Assembly (NCBI GenBank): GCA_025351125.1
Contig: JANXWN010000089.1
Location: 1-8,227, forward strand
Direction of reading: 5' to 3'
Length of the DNA: 8,227 bases
From: Caulobacteraceae bacterium
Lineage (GTDB): Bacteria; Pseudomonadota; Alphaproteobacteria; Caulobacterales; Caulobacteraceae
A program made the translations under genes and the position numbers. The notes below the pieces were generated by a model that was not told where the DNA came from, searched no databases, and worked only from the letters and a program-made list of their open reading frames with translations. Of this stretch, positions 1-6,301 are shown piece by piece. Each line of letters starts with the position of its first letter. The stretch's first letter is position 1.

Positions 1-80
1 CGGTATCTATGCGTCGGGAGTCATGAAGTGGGGGGCCCTCGAACTGCTAGCCTTTGGCGTCATCCTGAGCATTCTGGGCG
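1..80. repeat. Left arm of an 80-bp perfect inverted repeat (fold-back)
   Basis: Each base i in 1-80 is complementary to base 225-i, so this arm is an exact reverse complement of 145-224, with a 64-bp spacer (81-144). Pairing stops at 81/144 (A opposite A). The arm begins at the first base of the window, so the full repeat may extend further left. On the other side the arm is normal coding sequence of the UMF1-type transporter; here the same sequence lies in antisense and supplies that gene's apparent stop codon. Perfect identity at a sequence edge suggests an assembly or amplification chimera rather than a biological repeat, but the sequence alone cannot prove this. Confidence 0.95.
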
Positions 81-1111
81 ATCTGCACCGAGCGCTTGGG
101 GCCGAGGCGGTGATCCATCCAATGCCCGACAAAGCCGCCGACTACGCCCAGAATGCTCAGGATGACGCCAAAGGCTAGCAGTTCGAGGGCCCCCCACTTC
201 ATGACTCCCGACGCATAGATACCGCCGAAGATCAGGATCGCCGTCATGCCGTCGACATAGAACATCCGCGAGACCAGAAACGTCGCCGCGTCGCGGAATT
301 CGCGCACCGTTTTGATCATGCCCCACAGATCGGCCGCGCCGCCCTTAAACGCGGTCACAACCGGAATGCCGGTCTTTGGCGCGTCGGGGGTGAAGAAAAA
401 GAACGGCACTGCGCAGAGGGCGAATACAGCGGCGGACATCAGGGCGACGACCCTTTCCGGTTCATGCAAGGCGCGCGACAGGCCAAACAGCGGAGCATGC
501 GGCAGCCACGCCCAGCTCGCGGTTGACGGCAGGCCCGGCAGGGCGAAGGCCCAGGCGGTGAAGCCCAAGGCCAATACGCTAAAGCCGTTGCCGAGCGAAA
601 GCGCCAGCCCGGACGCCTTGTGCGCGGTTGAAAATCCGGCGGCGCGGATCAGCAAAGAATTGTGGAACACCTCCGAATAGGTGAAGAGGACGCCGATAAA
701 GTAGGCGATCAGGAGGGTCACGCCGACACTCAAGCCCGCCCCGTCCGCCCGGGTGAACCACAGCGACGCGATCAAGGGAACCATGAGAACGGTGATCAGC
801 GCCAGCCAAAATTTGCGCCCGCCTAGCTTGTCGATCGAGGCGCCGAGCAACGGGGCGGTCAGCGCTACGGTCCAGCCGGTAAACTGCTGCATCTGCGAGA
901 CCAGCACCTGACCCTTGACCGGATCGCCGACCACGGTCCGCGCCAGGTAGGGCATGAAGATGTAGATGGTGATCAGAATCACGAACGGGGTGCGGCCACC
1001 TTCGAACAGGGCCCAGCACGCCGCGCCCAAACTCAATTTGGCTTTCGGATCGTAGGCCGGCGCGGTGAGGGGGACGGGGCTCCCGTCGGGCGGCAAAATC
1101 GCTTCGCTCAC
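47..1111 (-). CDS. MFS transporter, UMF1 (Atg22-like) type, 3'-truncated by a fold-back
   Basis: This is an inner-membrane transporter of the major facilitator superfamily; the substrate cannot be read from the sequence. The start is a GTG at 1111, supported by a strong Shine-Dalgarno (GGAGG, six bases upstream). The protein is strongly hydrophobic with about nine or ten membrane segments. Family-like features are the N-terminal CWALFEGGRTPF, the loop GASIDKLGGRKFW near residue 90, and the R-x-x-Y-x-DG...FGGIYASG stretch near residues 283-302, typical of UMF1 transporters. Members usually have 12 helices and roughly 430-470 residues; here the reading frame stops at 354. Residues up to about Q343 (GHWMDHRLGPKRSVQ, a typical loop) look genuine. 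The last 11 codons (80-47) come from the inverted copy of the gene's own sequence, so the real C-terminus, about two to four helices, is missing. Family call confident; the exact end is not real. Confidence 0.85.
   Translation of the reverse strand: MSEAILPPDGSPVPLTAPAYDPKAKLSLGAACWALFEGGRTPFVILITIYIFMPYLARTVVGDPVKGQVLVSQMQQFTGWTVALTAPLLGASIDKLGGRKFWLALITVLMVPLIASLWFTRADGAGLSVGVTLLIAYFIGVLFTYSEVFHNSLLIRAAGFSTAHKASGLALSLGNGFSVLALGFTAWAFALPGLPSTASWAWLPHAPLFGLSRALHEPERVVALMSAAVFALCAVPFFFFTPDAPKTGIPVVTAFKGGAADLWGMIKTVREFRDAATFLVSRMFYVDGMTAILIFGGIYASGVMKWGALELLAFGVILSILGVVGGFVGHWMDHRLGPKRSVQIAQNAQDDAKG
145..224. repeat. Right arm of the 80-bp perfect inverted repeat
   Basis: This is the partner of 1-80 and is probably the genuine copy. 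Read on the minus strand it encodes a plausible transmembrane stretch of the transporter (FGGIYASG, then a hydrophobic helix), in frame with everything upstream. The left arm in the same frame gives the non-membrane tail IAQNAQDDAKG. Confidence 0.95.
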
Positions 1112-1117
1112 ACGTAT

Positions 1118-1122
1118 CCTCC
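1118..1122 (-). promoter_or_regulatory. Strong ribosome binding site of the MFS gene
   Basis: GGAGG on the minus strand, six bases before the GTG at 1111. It decides the choice of a GTG start and is the best Shine-Dalgarno in the window. Confidence 0.7.
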
Positions 1123-1218
1123 GAACGCCGGGGCTTTGTTGTCGCGACGCCCGTGTCGCCGGGCACGTTAGCGAGGTTTGAGAGAAAGTCAGCCGAAACT
1201 TGAGCTAATCAGGCACGC

Positions 1219-1231
1219 GATAGGGGCTATC
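1219..1231 (-). other. Short palindrome at the HIT gene stop codon
   Basis: GATAG-GGG-CTATC is a perfect 5-bp inverted repeat with a 3-base centre, overlapping the TGA stop at 1230-1232. No T-run follows on the minus strand, so it is only a weak candidate for a terminator or an mRNA end structure. Confidence 0.25.
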
Positions 1232-1685
1232 AATCCAGCAACCACACCCGCATTCGCGCCATAAATGGCCCGTCCATTAGCGCATCAAACCTCCGCGCCG
1301 CCGCCCAGTCATAGGCGACTGCCGCCCGCTCTCGGCGTTTTTCGTCGGGTTCGTCGGCGAACCGCGGGATGATGTGAGTGTGCAGCGACGGATCGACGTT
1401 GCCGAGCGTCTCGTAATTGATCCGATAGGCCGTCGTGGTCGCCATGACCGCGTCGCCGGCGCGATACATGTCAAGCGCATAGCGGACCCGATCGGCCTGC
1501 CTCAAAGCGTTCGGGCTTCCGATAATCGGATCGGCCAACAGAACACAATAACCCGCCACCGGTTGAACCTCGCCGACCACCAGCCAACCGGACGCCATGC
1601 GAGCGATCAGCCGGGGGTTTTGGCCCCGTCGGGCTGCTTCAATCTGTTGCGCGATCGTTTCAATCAAACAGGATACTCGCTCCAA
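1230..1685 (-). CDS. HIT (histidine triad) domain protein, TTG start
   Basis: This is a small soluble protein of the HIT superfamily, whose members hydrolyse or transfer nucleotides through a catalytic histidine. The signature lies at residues 96-108, N-V-D-P-S-L-H-T-H-I-I-P-R. The canonical motif is H-x-H-x-H; here the first histidine is Ser100, while His102 (expected nucleophile) and His104 are kept. Upstream, an alpha/beta core (GWLVVGEVQPVAGYCVLLADP, residues 33-53) and YRINYETLGN (87-96) match HIT proteins that resemble diadenosine tetraphosphate hydrolases. At 151 residues it is normal for a one-domain HIT protein. The best start is a TTG at 1685, which includes an N-terminal helix; no good Shine-Dalgarno is visible, so the start is uncertain. 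It lies 63 bases after the DUF3035 gene, with a hairpin between, and 118 bases before the MFS gene. The substrate is unknown. Confidence 0.8.
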   Translation of the reverse strand: MERVSCLIETIAQQIEAARRGQNPRLIARMASGWLVVGEVQPVAGYCVLLADPIIGSPNALRQADRVRYALDMYRAGDAVMATTTAYRINYETLGNVDPSLHTHIIPRFADEPDEKRRERAAVAYDWAAARRFDALMDGPFMARMRVWLLD

Positions 1686-1720
1686 TGGCCGTCGCGTGTC
1701 GAGGAGCGAAACGAGCAGTC

Positions 1721-1743
1721 TCGACGCGGGTGGCGCGCGTCGA
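1721..1743 (-). terminator. Hairpin between the DUF3035 gene and the HIT gene
   Basis: TCGACGCG (1721-1728) and CGCGTCGA (1736-1743) form a perfect 8-bp stem with a 7-base loop. It begins five bases after the stop codon of the DUF3035 gene (1749-1751). The position suits a transcription end or an RNA-stabilising structure, but no T-run follows the stem on the minus strand, so a classical rho-independent terminator is not established. Confidence 0.4.
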
Positions 1744-1748
1744 AAACC

Positions 1749-2312
1749 TTATAGCCCCGGGAGTTTCAACTTGGTTTCGGCGTGGCGCGAGATCACTACG
1801 GTTTGATTCCCCGTCAGGCTGGTGATTCGGGCGGATTCGGCGGCGGCGTTGACCGGGGTCGCGGTGGCCGCCCCTGGATCGGACGCGATGCCGGGGTCCG
1901 CCGCCGGCTTGTCCTTGCGCCAAAACATCACCCAATTGGCGAAACCCTTGTCCTTATGGGCTAGAGCCCCGAAGTCGTCGTCAACCACGTAGCGGATCAA
2001 AGGGTCGGCGCGATCGGCCCCGGCTTTGGAGGCCAAAAGCTTTTCGCCGTCGTCGCGCGCATCGTTGGCGCGTTGCCCCATCAGGGCCTGACGCGCCGCG
2101 CTTTCGGGCTGTAATTCCTGGGGTCGCGGCTGACCGGGCGCGGGCGGCCGAAGGGCATAGTCGGGGGGCAGCACCAGCGGCGCTTTGGTCACCACACGGA
2201 ATTCGTCCGGCGACACCTTGCCTAGACCCAAGGCGTGCGACGCCGACTGGCAACCAGCGACACCCACGCCGGCGCATAGCGCGACCGCTGTAAAAACCCG
2301 GTTTATTCTCAT
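1749..2312 (-). CDS. DUF3035-type lipoprotein, BamF-like
   Basis: This is a predicted outer-membrane lipoprotein of the alphaproteobacterial DUF3035 family; some members are named BamF, an accessory subunit of the beta-barrel assembly (BAM) complex. The 187-residue protein starts MRINRVFTAVAL, a signal peptide with basic n-region and hydrophobic core, followed by the lipobox V-A-G-C with Cys21. The residue after Cys is Gln, which suits outer-membrane sorting. Mature landmarks are PDEF (35-38), the proline-rich VVTKAPLVLPPDYALRPP stretch (40-57) characteristic of the family, and DPLIRYVVDDDF (103-114). The C-terminal third is Ala/Pro/Thr-rich and ends in a short basic segment. The frame opens at a GTG at 2330, but the ATG at 2312 is preferred because AAGGA lies about ten bases upstream of it. 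The gene follows lspA by 69 bases; LspA would cleave this protein. Family call good; a BAM role is inferred from naming of relatives. Confidence 0.8.
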   Translation of the reverse strand: MRINRVFTAVALCAGVGVAGCQSASHALGLGKVSPDEFRVVTKAPLVLPPDYALRPPAPGQPRPQELQPESAARQALMGQRANDARDDGEKLLASKAGADRADPLIRYVVDDDFGALAHKDKGFANWVMFWRKDKPAADPGIASDPGAATATPVNAAAESARITSLTGNQTVVISRHAETKLKLPGL

Positions 2313-2381
2313 CGCTGTCGATTCCTTCACGGTGGTGGGCCGTCGCGCCTGATTTAGCCTATTCGCAACGGGGACGCCAAC

Positions 2382-2879
2382 TCAGCCTTTACGCCCCTTC
2401 GCGGGGTCGGGCGTCAAAAAACTCTCGATCATCAACAGGACGATTCCGACGGAAATCGCACTATCGGCCAGATTAAATATCCACGGAAAATGCAGCGCCT
2501 GCGCGTCGACAAAATCGACCACCGCGCCACGCGTGATGCGATCCAACAGATTTCCAACCGCGCCGCCCATGATCATGCCTAGCGTTAGGGCCGTGAACAG
2601 CCGCTGCGATCGCTGCGCCCAAACCGCCAACCCGATCGTTACGGCCAGCGAAAACGTTGCCAGGACCCAGCGCGTCCATGGCGCCTGACTTTGCAGAAAC
2701 CCGAAGCTGATGCCGTTGTTGGCCACGACCGTCACATTGAACGGGCCCCAGACGGGGATCGACGTGCCCGGCGACATATGCAGGACGCCAACCAACCATT
2801 GCTTGCTCAATTGATCAACAACGACGACGAGCGCCGCTAAGGCGTAGGCCGCCATGGCGCGACGCGAGAGGGCCGTCAT
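2382..2879 (-). CDS. lspA: Lipoprotein signal peptidase (signal peptidase II)
   Basis: LspA is an inner-membrane aspartyl protease that removes signal peptides from diacylglyceryl-modified prolipoproteins. The 165-residue product has the usual length and four hydrophobic segments (about 10-30, 66-88, 94-112, 139-155). Conserved blocks are present in order: VDQLSK (21-26), the N-x-G-x-x-F region NNGISFGF (54-61), GNLLDRITRGAVVDFVD (109-125) and FNLADSAISVG (135-145). The catalytic aspartates are expected at Asp122 and Asp139. The frame is open further upstream inside ileS, but the ATG at 2879 is chosen because it overlaps the ileS stop as ATGA and places the first helix correctly. The overlap implies translational coupling with ileS; no clear Shine-Dalgarno is present, which fits coupling. 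The ileS-lspA pair is a common proteobacterial arrangement. Confidence 0.95.
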   Translation of the reverse strand: MTALSRRAMAAYALAALVVVVDQLSKQWLVGVLHMSPGTSIPVWGPFNVTVVANNGISFGFLQSQAPWTRWVLATFSLAVTIGLAVWAQRSQRLFTALTLGMIMGGAVGNLLDRITRGAVVDFVDAQALHFPWIFNLADSAISVGIVLLMIESFLTPDPAKGRKG

Positions 2880-5782
2880 GACCGCCGCGCGTCCCAAGCC
2901 GCCACGGCGTCGGCGTCGCGTAAGGACAGCTCCGGATAACGCGGATCGGACCCGATTTCGGGCAATATCCGCCAGGAACGGGCGCACTTTTGACCAACCG
3001 CCCTGAGCGGCGCGACAGCGATATCGGCGATCCCCTCCAGGCGGAAAGCATCCGCCGGGCCGACGCCCTCTACCAGAGTGGCTTGACTGGTGCGGAACAC
3101 TTCCGCCGCATCGAGCTCCTCGAAGGCGGCGATCAGATCAGGCTGGGCGATGTACACGACCGGCGCCGCTTCTAACGCCGCGCCCATCCGCTTTTCGCGC
3201 CGTTCGACTTCCAACGCGCCGGTGACAACGCGGGTAACGCGCTCGATCTTGTCCCACCGCGCCGCTTGCGGGTCGTCGCGCCAAGCAGGGGGCGTTTGGG
3301 GCATGACGCGCGCGCTGTTGCAACCACCGTTCGGGAATCGCGCGCTCCAGGCTTCTTCCATCGTGAACGGGATGAGAGGCGCCAGCCATATGGTCAGGCG
3401 ATCGAACACCGCGTCCATCACCGTGCGACAGGCGCGGCGGCGAGTCGAATCGAGGCGGTCGCAGTAAAGCGCATCACGGCGGATATCGAAAAACAGCGCC
3501 GACAGGTCGTTGGAACAGAATTCCGCTAAGGGCCGCACCACATCGGAAAAAGCGTAACGCCCGTAGGCGTCGCGGGTATTTTGATCGAGCTGCCACAGCC
3601 GATGCAGAACATAACGCTCCAGCGGGGGCATATCCGCCAGGTCGACACGTTCGGCATCCGCAAAACCGTCCAGAGCGCCCAGCAGATAGCGCAGGGTGTT
3701 ACGCAGCTTGCGGTAGGCGTCGATGGTGGTCTGCAGGATGGTCGGGCCAATCCGCTGATCTTCGGCATAGTCGACCAGCGCGGTCCACAGCCGCAAGATT
3801 TCCGCGCCGTTCTGGCGCGTGATGTCCTGCGGCTCGACGCTGTTGCCGGCCGATTTGGACATTTTCTCTCCCTTTTCATCGAGAGTGAAGCCGTGGGTCA
3901 TGATCGCGTTGTACGGTGCGCGACCGCGCGTGCCGCACGCCTCCAAGAGCGACGACTGAAACCAGCCGCGATGCTGGTCGGAGCCTTCCGAGTAAAGATC
4001 GGCGGGCCAGTGGCTGTTCGCGCGGCCTTCGAGTGTAAAGGCGTGGGTCGAGCCGGAATCGAACCAAACGTCGAGGATGTCGTCGATCTTTTCGTACCCC
4101 TCCGAATCCAAGTTCCCCAGGAAATCGCTCGCCGGGCGGGTAAACCAAGCGTCGGCCCCCTCTTGGCCGATAAGATCGATAATGCGGGCGTTCACCGCCG
4201 GATCGGCTAGCGGCGCGCCCGTCGCCTTGTCGACGAAGATCGCGAGCGGCGATCCCCAGGCGCGTTGCCGACTCACGAGCCAATCGGGACGGCTTTCCAC
4301 CATGGCGCGAATGCGATTGCGTCCGCTTTCAGGATAAAACGCCGTGGCGTCGATGGCGGCCAGAGCGGTTTGCCGCAAGGTCTTGCCGCCGTGCGCCGCG
4401 CCCGCGATCGGCGCGTCCAGGCGGATGAACCATTGCGGCGTATTGCGAAAAATCACCGGCGCCTTTGAACGCCACGAGTGCGGATAGCTGTGCTCCAGCC
4501 GTCCGCGCGCGAGCAAATTTCCCGCCTCGATCAATTTATCGATCACCGCGCTATTGGCGGGACCAAACTTGCCCGATTTTTTGCCTTCGGTTTCAAGAAC
4601 CTTGAGCCCACCGAACAGGGGGACGTCGGCGAAATAGGCCCCTTCGCTGTCGACGGTTTCGGGGATGTCGCGATGTCCGTGCGCCAACCACACCGCATAA
4701 TCGTCGGCGCCGTGACCCGGCGCGGTGTGCACGAAGCCCGTACCGGCATCGTCGGTGACGTGGTCGCCGGCGAGCAACGGAACCAGAAATCCATAACCGG
4801 GATCGAGTCCGGCGAGAGGATGGGCGGCGATAACGCCACGCATGTCGGCCGAGTCGAGTCTGGTCCACGCGGCGATCTTCGCGGCGGCGAAAACTTGGTC
4901 GGCGAGCGCTTCGGCAAGGATTAGCCTGTCGCCCGGCGCGGCCCACGGCGCGAATGGCAGATCGGTTTCGAGCGCCCGCACTTCATAGACGGCGTAGGCG
5001 ATCTTGGGATTGAACGCGATGGCCCGATTGGCCGGGATGGTCCACGGGGTGGTAGTCCAGACCACCACCGCCGCATTCGTCATGTTGCGCGGTCCACCCG
5101 TCACCGGAAACCTCACCCACACGGTCGGCGAGACGTGGTCTTGATACTCTACCTCGGCGTCGGCCAGCGCCGTGCGCTCGACCGGGCTCCACATCACCGG
5201 CTTGGAGCCGCGATAGACTTGGCCGGAGGCGACGAATTTGTGGAATTCGGCGACGATGGCCGCTTCCGAGCCAAAATCCATGGTGGCGTAGCGGTTGGTG
5301 AAGTCGCCCAGGACGCCGAGGCGCTGAAATTCCTTGGATTGCTCGGTGATCCAATTGGCGGCGTAGAGGCGGCAGCGGGCGCGAAACTCCGCTTTCGACA
5401 CCTCATCTTTGCGGCGACCTTCCTTGCGGAAACCCTCTTCGATCTTCCATTCGATGGGCAGGCCGTGACAGTCCCACCCGGGCACGTAATCGACGTCGAG
5501 GCCCAACGCGAACCGCGAACGAACCACGAAATCCTTGAGCAATTTATCGAGCGCGTGGCCAATGTGAATCGCGCCGTTGGCATAGGGCGGTCCGTCGTGC
5601 AGAACATACAGCGGAGAGCCCGCCGCCTGCCGCGCCGCGCGGGTTTGAGCGTAGAGATCGCCCCACGCTTCGAGAATTTTGGGTTCGAGTTGCGGCAGCC
5701 CCCCGCGCATGGGGAAATCGGTTTTGGGGAGAAAGATAGTTTCGCGATAATCGCGAGTCGCGGTTTGGGGGTTATCGGCCAT
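2876..5782 (-). CDS. ileS: Isoleucyl-tRNA synthetase
   Basis: IleRS is the class I cytoplasmic synthetase that charges tRNA-Ile and edits misactivated valine. The 968-residue protein carries HIGH (73-76, in GAIHIGHALDK) and KMSKS (640-644) in the Rossmann catalytic core. It also has GWDCHGLPIE (about 102-111), the CP1 editing domain with TTTPWTIPANRAI (about 243-255) and GTGFVHTAPGHGADDY (about 347-362), and an anticodon-binding helical region after 680. Length is close to other bacterial IleRS (about 940). The frame starts at a TTG at 5812, but the ATG at 5782 (MADNPQ) is the better start. The C-terminus is odd: the usual zinc site with two C-x-x-C pairs is reduced to K-C-A-R-S (Cys933) and L-S-L-R-D (952-956), so three of four cysteines are replaced. 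The gene overlaps lspA by four bases. A hairpin plus T-run just upstream suggests attenuation control (separate entry). Confidence 0.97.
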   Translation of the reverse strand: MADNPQTATRDYRETIFLPKTDFPMRGGLPQLEPKILEAWGDLYAQTRAARQAAGSPLYVLHDGPPYANGAIHIGHALDKLLKDFVVRSRFALGLDVDYVPGWDCHGLPIEWKIEEGFRKEGRRKDEVSKAEFRARCRLYAANWITEQSKEFQRLGVLGDFTNRYATMDFGSEAAIVAEFHKFVASGQVYRGSKPVMWSPVERTALADAEVEYQDHVSPTVWVRFPVTGGPRNMTNAAVVVWTTTPWTIPANRAIAFNPKIAYAVYEVRALETDLPFAPWAAPGDRLILAEALADQVFAAAKIAAWTRLDSADMRGVIAAHPLAGLDPGYGFLVPLLAGDHVTDDAGTGFVHTAPGHGADDYAVWLAHGHRDIPETVDSEGAYFADVPLFGGLKVLETEGKKSGKFGPANSAVIDKLIEAGNLLARGRLEHSYPHSWRSKAPVIFRNTPQWFIRLDAPIAGAAHGGKTLRQTALAAIDATAFYPESGRNRIRAMVESRPDWLVSRQRAWGSPLAIFVDKATGAPLADPAVNARIIDLIGQEGADAWFTRPASDFLGNLDSEGYEKIDDILDVWFDSGSTHAFTLEGRANSHWPADLYSEGSDQHRGWFQSSLLEACGTRGRAPYNAIMTHGFTLDEKGEKMSKSAGNSVEPQDITRQNGAEILRLWTALVDYAEDQRIGPTILQTTIDAYRKLRNTLRYLLGALDGFADAERVDLADMPPLERYVLHRLWQLDQNTRDAYGRYAFSDVVRPLAEFCSNDLSALFFDIRRDALYCDRLDSTRRRACRTVMDAVFDRLTIWLAPLIPFTMEEAWSARFPNGGCNSARVMPQTPPAWRDDPQAARWDKIERVTRVVTGALEVERREKRMGAALEAAPVVYIAQPDLIAAFEELDAAEVFRTSQATLVEGVGPADAFRLEGIADIAVAPLRAVGQKCARSWRILPEIGSDPRYPELSLRDADAVAAWDARRS

Positions 5783-5810
5783 CTTGGGTTCCAGTCGGGT
5801 CACGGCAAGC

Positions 5811-5841
5811 AAAAAGGGCGTCCCGGCGCGCGCGGGACCCC
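5811..5841 (-). terminator. Terminator-like hairpin in the ileS leader
   Basis: On the minus strand GTCCCG (5838-5833) pairs with CGGGAC (5825-5820) around a 7-base GC loop. The stem can extend by three G-C pairs (5839-5841 with 5816-5818) across one bulged base, and TTTTT follows at 5815-5811. This is a good rho-independent terminator shape. It ends only 28 bases before the ileS ATG, leaving no obvious room for a separate promoter, so it more likely works as an attenuator than as the end of an upstream unit. It could also be a chance GC-rich structure. Confidence 0.55.
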
Positions 5842-5850
5842 TCGGAGTCC
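5835..5850 (-). promoter_or_regulatory. Possible antiterminator hairpin competing with the ileS leader terminator
   Basis: On the minus strand GGACTC and GGGTCC form a 6-bp stem (one T-G wobble) with the 4-base loop CGAG. Its 3' arm shares bases with the 5' arm of the terminator hairpin (5833-5841), so the two structures exclude each other. Mutual exclusion is what an attenuator needs; function is inferred only. Confidence 0.35.
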
Positions 5851-5857
5851 GGGCACG

Positions 5858-5902
5858 TCACGCCGGGCGCTTAATTCGCCGATCGCTGCGTATGTCCAAC
5901 AT
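5858..5902 (-). CDS. Possible 14-codon ileS leader peptide
   Basis: An ATG at 5902 opens a 14-residue frame (M-L-D-I-R-S-D-R-R-I-K-R-P-A) ending in TGA at 5860-5858, directly before the competing hairpins in the ileS leader. It contains two isoleucine codons, ATA and ATT; ATA is usually rare in GC-rich genomes and would be sensitive to charged tRNA-Ile supply. Against it: only two Ile codons, not in tandem, and no visible Shine-Dalgarno. A weak -10-like TACATC lies six bases before the ATG, which would give a leaderless transcript. A chance ORF of this length is quite possible. Confidence 0.25.
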   Translation of the reverse strand: MLDIRSDRRIKRPA

Positions 5903-6035
5903 GGCGCGGATGTAGCAGAGACCGGCCGGCGCCGCCAGACTCGACACCTACAAACCCAACTGAACCCGGATTGCGCGTTCGACCGCCACCACATCCGTCG
6001 GCGACAATCGCCCGACGAAACCCTAGAGCCGCAGT

Positions 6036-6206
6036 TTGGAGGCGGTGACCTGGTTAATCCATGTGACGGGAAGCGCGATGGCGCCAGCTTGGTATATGAT
6101 CGGCGCGACCACCGTCGCGCAGGTCGCGCTCATGTTGATGCGCGAAAGCGCGCCGAGAAAGACGGTCGATTTTTATGGCGGGGCGACGGCGGCCGCTCTC
6201 GTTTAA
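6036..6206 (+). pseudogene. C-terminal remnant of an MFS transporter (ProP/KgtP-like symporter type)
   Basis: The plus-strand frame 6027-6206, flanked by a TAG at 6024 and a TAA at 6204, reads as the last membrane helix and cytoplasmic tail of a metabolite:H+ symporter family transporter. It has A-V-T-W-L-I-H-V-T-G-S, then MAPAWYMIGATT, a hydrophobic helix VAQVALMLM, and the closing R-E-S-A-P-R. This pattern (TWL, x-x-TGS, PAxY, helix, hydrophobic-RE-(T/S)) is typical of the end of such proteins. No start or upstream helices can be found: the frame is closed at 6024 and bases 5941-6035 encode nothing similar in any plus frame. It therefore looks like a decayed or deleted gene whose 5' part is lost. 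It opposes all neighbouring genes. It could instead be a chance hydrophobic frame, since the opposite strand also gives a short hydrophobic ORF. Confidence 0.5.
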
Positions 6207-6250
6207 GACGCTACGTCACCACACAATCTGTGTTTGGCGACAATGAGGGT

Positions 6251-6278
6251 AAATGAAAGGCCGACAGCCGGGGCGGCC
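6251..6278 (-). terminator. Weak terminator candidate after ribF
   Basis: On the minus strand GGCCG and CGGCC form a 5-bp stem with a 10-base loop, followed by TTTCATTT. It lies about 35-60 bases after the ribF stop, a sensible place for a terminator, but the stem is short and the T-run is interrupted. Confidence 0.3.
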
Positions 6279-6301
6279 ATCAGAACGGGCCGAAAACTCG
6301 G

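Noticed and set aside
2813..2987. Longer lspA start giving 201 residues
   Set aside because: The extra N-terminal 36 residues are Arg-rich and lie inside ileS. The ATG at 2879 overlaps the ileS stop as ATGA and gives the standard LspA length.
3581..4210. A 209-codon plus-strand frame opposite ileS
   Set aside because: It is a shadow of ileS with no recognisable domain and no ribosome site.
5783..5902. T-box riboswitch upstream of ileS
   Set aside because: I could not find the conserved T-box bulge sequence, and T-boxes are not expected in Alphaproteobacteria. The structure fits a simple hairpin attenuator better.
6023..6133. A 36-codon hydrophobic minus-strand ORF (starts MSATCATVV) in the ribF-ileS gap
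   Set aside because: It is the antisense of the plus-strand transporter remnant. Antisense of a hydrophobic helix can itself be hydrophobic, and it has no Shine-Dalgarno. The plus frame matches a known protein end better.
5135..6256. A 373-codon plus-strand open frame antisense to the ileS 5' end and the leader region
   Set aside because: It is low-complexity, Arg/Gly-rich and resembles no family I know. It lies opposite the well-supported ileS and is a typical GC-rich shadow frame. Only the separate-frame transporter remnant inside this area looks meaningful.
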